A stretch of 15,054 nucleotides of DNA from Bacillota bacterium (lineage in GTDB: Bacteria > Eremiobacterota > SpSt-956 > JAKJGF01), in NCBI GenBank assembly GCA_029555925.1, contig JAKPQU010000083.1, positions 1 through 15,054 on the forward strand, given 5' to 3'. Under the pieces are notes generated by a model. It ran no database searches. It saw nothing but the letters and a program-made list of their open reading frames with translations, and was not told where the DNA came from. This document shows, in pieces, positions 13,859 to 15,054 of the stretch (its first letter is position 1; the number at the start of each line of letters is the position of its first letter). Position numbers and translations under genes: made by a program.

Positions 13859-14971
13859 TCAGGCCAGAGGTAATGTAAAGACAATAATATTTCCCATGTT
13901 CCCCTCTGAAGGTTCCATCCAGATCTGCCCGCCCATTTTCTCCACTGCATACTTGCAGAAGGTCATAGAAAATCCTCGTCCGAATCTGTAACCTGCATCA
14001 AAGATTTCTAACTGGCCGTAAAAATTAAATATTTTCTTTCTATATTCTTCCGGTAAAGGCCTTCCCGGGTCTATTACTCTTACTTCCAGGCACGATCTAC
14101 TTTCTGACAGGTTTACTCTTATTGTAACCTGCCCCATGGCTGACGTATTTTTTATTGCATTATTTAGAAGAGATTCTATAAGTCTCTTTACAAGTTCTTC
14201 CTGACCTTTTACCCGTGGTATTTGTTCCGGAATTTCAATTACAAGTTTTCTTTTATTGTATGTAAAAAAATCATCCAGTTCATTTTTTATTTGATTTAAA
14301 AGGCGATTTATATCAATGGTCTGTAATTCATATATATGGGTGTCTTCATCGAACTGGCTGATATCTCCTATATTTTTAATTATCTGTAACAGTTCTTTTG
14401 CACTTTCACCTGCTCTTACCAGATGCTTTAATTGTTTCTCCGTAAAATTGTCGTTCGAGAGTTTTAATAGATCTATACTGCCTACAACACCACTTATACT
14501 GTTTCCCATATCATGAATGATAATTCTTAATATATCTTCACGAAATGTTTTAAGTTCTAAATTTTCTTTTTCTCTGGCAAAGAGCTCTTTCTGAGATCTG
14601 CCGAGGTGTAATAGGATTTTGATAGATTGTAAAAGTGCTGAAGGATTTACAGGTGCCGGCAAAAAACTATCTATAATCCCTCTGTCCAGGTAATCTTTTA
14701 TAATATCTTCATTAGAATCTATGATTGCTATAACCGGTATATTATGTAAATCTGTGTTTTCATTCAGAAGATCTATTATTTCTGAAGTATTTGCATTTAT
14801 GATTACCAGGTCAGGTCCGACCATTCTGATTTTACTGGCAAAGTTCTTCTTATCTGAACAAAATTTAACAAGATGATTTGAAGAGAGAATTTCCGTCAGA
14901 ATGGTATCTTCTTTCGGGTAAACCACTATGACCGGTTTGCAATTACTGTTTACATAGACATCCATAATCAT
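13859..14971 (-). CDS. Soluble histidine kinase with an N-terminal degenerate receiver domain (370 aa)
   Basis: ATG start with AGGAG five bases upstream; a second ATG two codons later is less well placed. No TM segment, so it is cytosolic. Residues ~13-122 resemble a receiver domain (PVIVVYPKEDTIL, GPDLVIIN, IPVIAIID, FLPAPVNP). The phosphoacceptor Asp is Asn59 and the conserved Lys is Ala106, so it should not be phosphorylated. A coiled linker (~125-145) leads to the HisKA H-box IIIHDMGNSISG with His153. The HATPase domain has the N-box ending NNAIKNTS (Asn271), the DPG box at 301-303, and a G2 box FGRGFSMTFCKYAVEKMGG. Catalytic residues appear complete. It likely phosphorylates a response regulator encoded elsewhere, with the receiver-like part acting as a sensor or docking unit. 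No cognate regulator is in the window. Confidence 0.88.
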   Translation of the reverse strand: MIMDVYVNSNCKPVIVVYPKEDTILTEILSSNHLVKFCSDKKNFASKIRMVGPDLVIINANTSEIIDLLNENTDLHNIPVIAIIDSNEDIIKDYLDRGIIDSFLPAPVNPSALLQSIKILLHLGRSQKELFAREKENLELKTFREDILRIIIHDMGNSISGVVGSIDLLKLSNDNFTEKQLKHLVRAGESAKELLQIIKNIGDISQFDEDTHIYELQTIDINRLLNQIKNELDDFFTYNKRKLVIEIPEQIPRVKGQEELVKRLIESLLNNAIKNTSAMGQVTIRVNLSESRSCLEVRVIDPGRPLPEEYRKKIFNFYGQLEIFDAGYRFGRGFSMTFCKYAVEKMGGQIWMEPSEGNMGNIIVFTLPLA

Positions 14972-14985
14972 TATAACTCCTATTT

Positions 14986-15054
14986 AAGTGCCTGAAATAC
15001 GTGCCGATTCAAACCTTATGGCACTTGGACCGGAATAGTGCCCTTCTATGGCAC
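14986..15054. repeat. Short GTGCC/GGCAC inverted repeats at the right edge
   Basis: AAGTGCC (14986-14992) pairs with GGCACTT (15020-15026), and GTGCC (15038-15042) pairs with GGCAC (15050-15054) over a 7-nt loop. TATGGCAC occurs twice, 30 nt apart. The block is cut by the window edge, directly upstream of the histidine kinase gene, so its nature cannot be decided. Confidence 0.3.

Overview
The window is AT-rich bacterial chromosome with nine recognisable protein genes, one probable broken gene and an unusual load of small non-coding repeats. Start codons are mixed (ATG, three TTG, and apparently one ATA), each usually behind a clear AGG-type Shine-Dalgarno sequence. Very large Ser/Thr kinases fused to TPR and PQQ-type propeller repeats, together with PEGA-domain kinases, are typical of signalling-rich, poorly cultured bacterial lineages. 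I cannot assign a phylum from the sequence. No rRNA, tRNA, CRISPR array or transposase gene is visible.

Layout. At the left edge (1-140) lies the end of a ~207-bp MITE-like element. A secreted DcrB/PsbP-fold-like protein follows (142-672, minus), then a cytosolic TPR protein (909-2498, plus). Convergent to it is a two-gene signalling operon on the minus strand, transcribed from 9299 to 2585. Its first gene encodes a membrane kinase with a signal peptide, three PEGA domains, one TM helix and a cytoplasmic kinase domain. Its second encodes a 1679-residue kinase with two eight-repeat PQQ-like propellers around a long TPR solenoid. A repeat-rich gap follows, with a complete MITE copy that itself carries a nested insertion. 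Next are a Uma2-family nuclease-like gene (minus), a probable frameshifted remnant, and a third MITE copy. After these come nfeD and a stomatin/slipin gene on the plus strand, a classic membrane-protease and SPFH-scaffold pair. The right end holds, on the minus strand, a soluble histidine kinase with a degenerate receiver domain, followed by a VanZ-like membrane protein.

The kinase operon looks like a sensing and integration unit. PEGA domains outside the membrane would report to a cytoplasmic kinase, and the giant second kinase would serve as a soluble scaffold. NfeD and stomatin are expected to act together in membrane protein quality control. These roles are inferred from domain families.

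The most notable non-coding content is two repeat systems. One is a ~207-bp, almost fully self-complementary element (two complete copies and one cut by the window edge); the complete copies have 5-bp target duplications. The other is a set of at least seven intergenic elements built from 7-nt units of the form (G/C)T(G/A)ANNN, several with inverted arms ending in TATAG/CTATA. One of these is inserted at a TA inside a MITE copy, and one supplies the C-terminal codons of the VanZ-like gene.
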